64,000 nt of DNA, taken from assembly GCF_002934455.1 (NCBI RefSeq), contig NZ_PTIR01000015.1:113165-177164 (forward strand). The letters are read 5' to 3'. A program made the position numbers and the translations under genes. This document shows, one piece after another, positions 63,636 through 64,000 of the stretch. The notes under the pieces are model-generated. The model made no database searches, was not told the DNA's origin, and was given only the letters and a program-made list of their open reading frames with translations. This DNA comes from Trinickia symbiotica. Its GTDB lineage: Bacteria; Pseudomonadota; Gammaproteobacteria; Burkholderiales; Burkholderiaceae. Numbering within the stretch: position 1 is the stretch's first letter; every line of letters begins with the position of its first letter.

Positions 63636-64000
63636 ATGCTTCGCGCCTCATGGATGGGACACTCACGCCGAGCGCGGCCCAGGACGCTGCCCGCACTCGC
63701 ACCGATTTTCATCGCGTTATCGTTCGCCCTGCCGGGACGCGTCCACGCGGCCGGCCCGTTGCCGAGCGGCGGGCAATTCGTCGCCGGTACGGGCTCGATC
63801 AACGGCAACGTCACGTCGCTTACGATCAACCAGACGTCGACTCGCGGCATCATCGACTGGACGAGCTTCTCGATCGGCAATGGCAATCACGTCAGCATCA
63901 CGAATGGCACGGGCGCGACGCTGAACCGCGTCACGGGTGGTGATCCCTCATCGATTCTCGGCACGCTCTCGGCGACGGGCAGCGTCTACCTGATCAATCC
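63636..64000 (+). CDS. TpsA/filamentous haemagglutinin-like exoprotein, N-terminus (3' truncated by window)
   Basis: The frame is open from the ATG at 63636 to the window end (121 codons). GGAGGA lies 8 bases upstream. An arginine-rich N-terminus leads into a signal peptide (LPALAPIFIALSFALPGRVHA) and then the TPS domain: GGQFVAGTGSING, INQTSTRGIIDWTSFSIGNG, GATLNRVTGGDPSSILGTLS and the start of the GSVYLINP(NG) motif. Such proteins leave by a TpsB outer-membrane partner. It is partial here, so total length and adhesion domain cannot be judged. Confidence 0.88.
   Translation, partial: MLRASWMGHSRRARPRTLPALAPIFIALSFALPGRVHAAGPLPSGGQFVAGTGSINGNVTSLTINQTSTRGIIDWTSFSIGNGNHVSITNGTGATLNRVTGGDPSSILGTLSATGSVYLIN

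Noticed and set aside
63439..63924. 161-codon plus-strand frame at the right end
   Set aside because: It overlaps the TpsA-like gene in another frame; the TpsA frame has a ribosome binding site, signal peptide and TPS motifs.
1..64000. CRISPR arrays, tRNA or rRNA genes, intact insertion sequences, prophage genes
   Set aside because: I looked for regular spacer repeats, tRNA-like cloverleaf ends, transposase motifs and phage modules and saw none. A tRNA or CRISPR scanning program would be decisive.

Overview
This is a high-GC Gram-negative window with a Burkholderiaceae flavour (Paraburkholderia, Caballeronia or Trinickia-like). The evidence is a Burkholderia-type OmpC porin, hemL-ribD-ribE gene order, many LysR, MarR and AraC regulators and sigma-54-type promoters. 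I cannot name a species from sequence alone.

Layout. 1-3.3 kb: end of an RpiR/SIS regulator, a trimeric porin and a Bcr/CflA drug transporter. 3.8-9.4 kb: a regulatory block with two GlxA-type AraC regulators, a soluble hybrid histidine kinase coupled to a CheY-like response regulator, and a VpsR/BerB-like sigma-54 activator. 9.7-39 kb: a large Wzx/Wzy-type exopolysaccharide (EPS) locus. It encodes GDP-mannose and GDP-fucose synthesis (manC, gmd, fcl), the initiating sugar-phosphate transferase, Wza, Wzc, Wzx, a Wzy-like polymerase, at least eight glycosyltransferases, a WcaF-like acetyltransferase, a third AraC regulator inside the main operon, and two secreted PslG-like glycoside hydrolases. 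39-43.5 kb: a kinase remnant, then a binding protein, sensor kinase and response regulator unit. 43.5-46.5 kb: a three-gene cassette (O-methyltransferase, unknown protein, TupA-like ATP-grasp). 46.7-48.8 kb: HxlR regulator and DHA2 exporter. 49.1-52.7 kb: housekeeping hemL, ribD, ribE, yaiI. 52.8-59.8 kb: an apparently complete gamma-resorcylate/resorcinol catabolic cluster with a divergent MarR regulator. 59.9-63.3 kb: small secreted protein, aldo-keto reductase, SDR and LysR regulator. 63.6 kb to the end: start of a TpsA/filamentous-haemagglutinin-like exoprotein.

The most interesting signal is regulatory. A 24-bp composite box (CGTTACGTAACG, 4 bp, CGTAACGC) occurs four times, only in intergenic regions: before manC/gmd, between two divergent glycosyltransferase units, before the first glycoside hydrolase, and before the ATP-grasp cassette. 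In three cases a GG-N10-GC sigma-54 promoter lies 96-131 bp away on the minus strand, the geometry of an enhancer-dependent promoter. The VpsR/BerB-like activator next to the locus keeps GAFTGA and is the obvious candidate to bind the boxes. This would tie EPS synthesis and the unstudied ATP-grasp/O-methyltransferase cassette into one regulon. The locus also shows repeated internal duplication (paralogous glycosyltransferases, hydrolases, response regulators and AraC proteins), including an 851-bp almost identical block shared by the two hydrolase genes.
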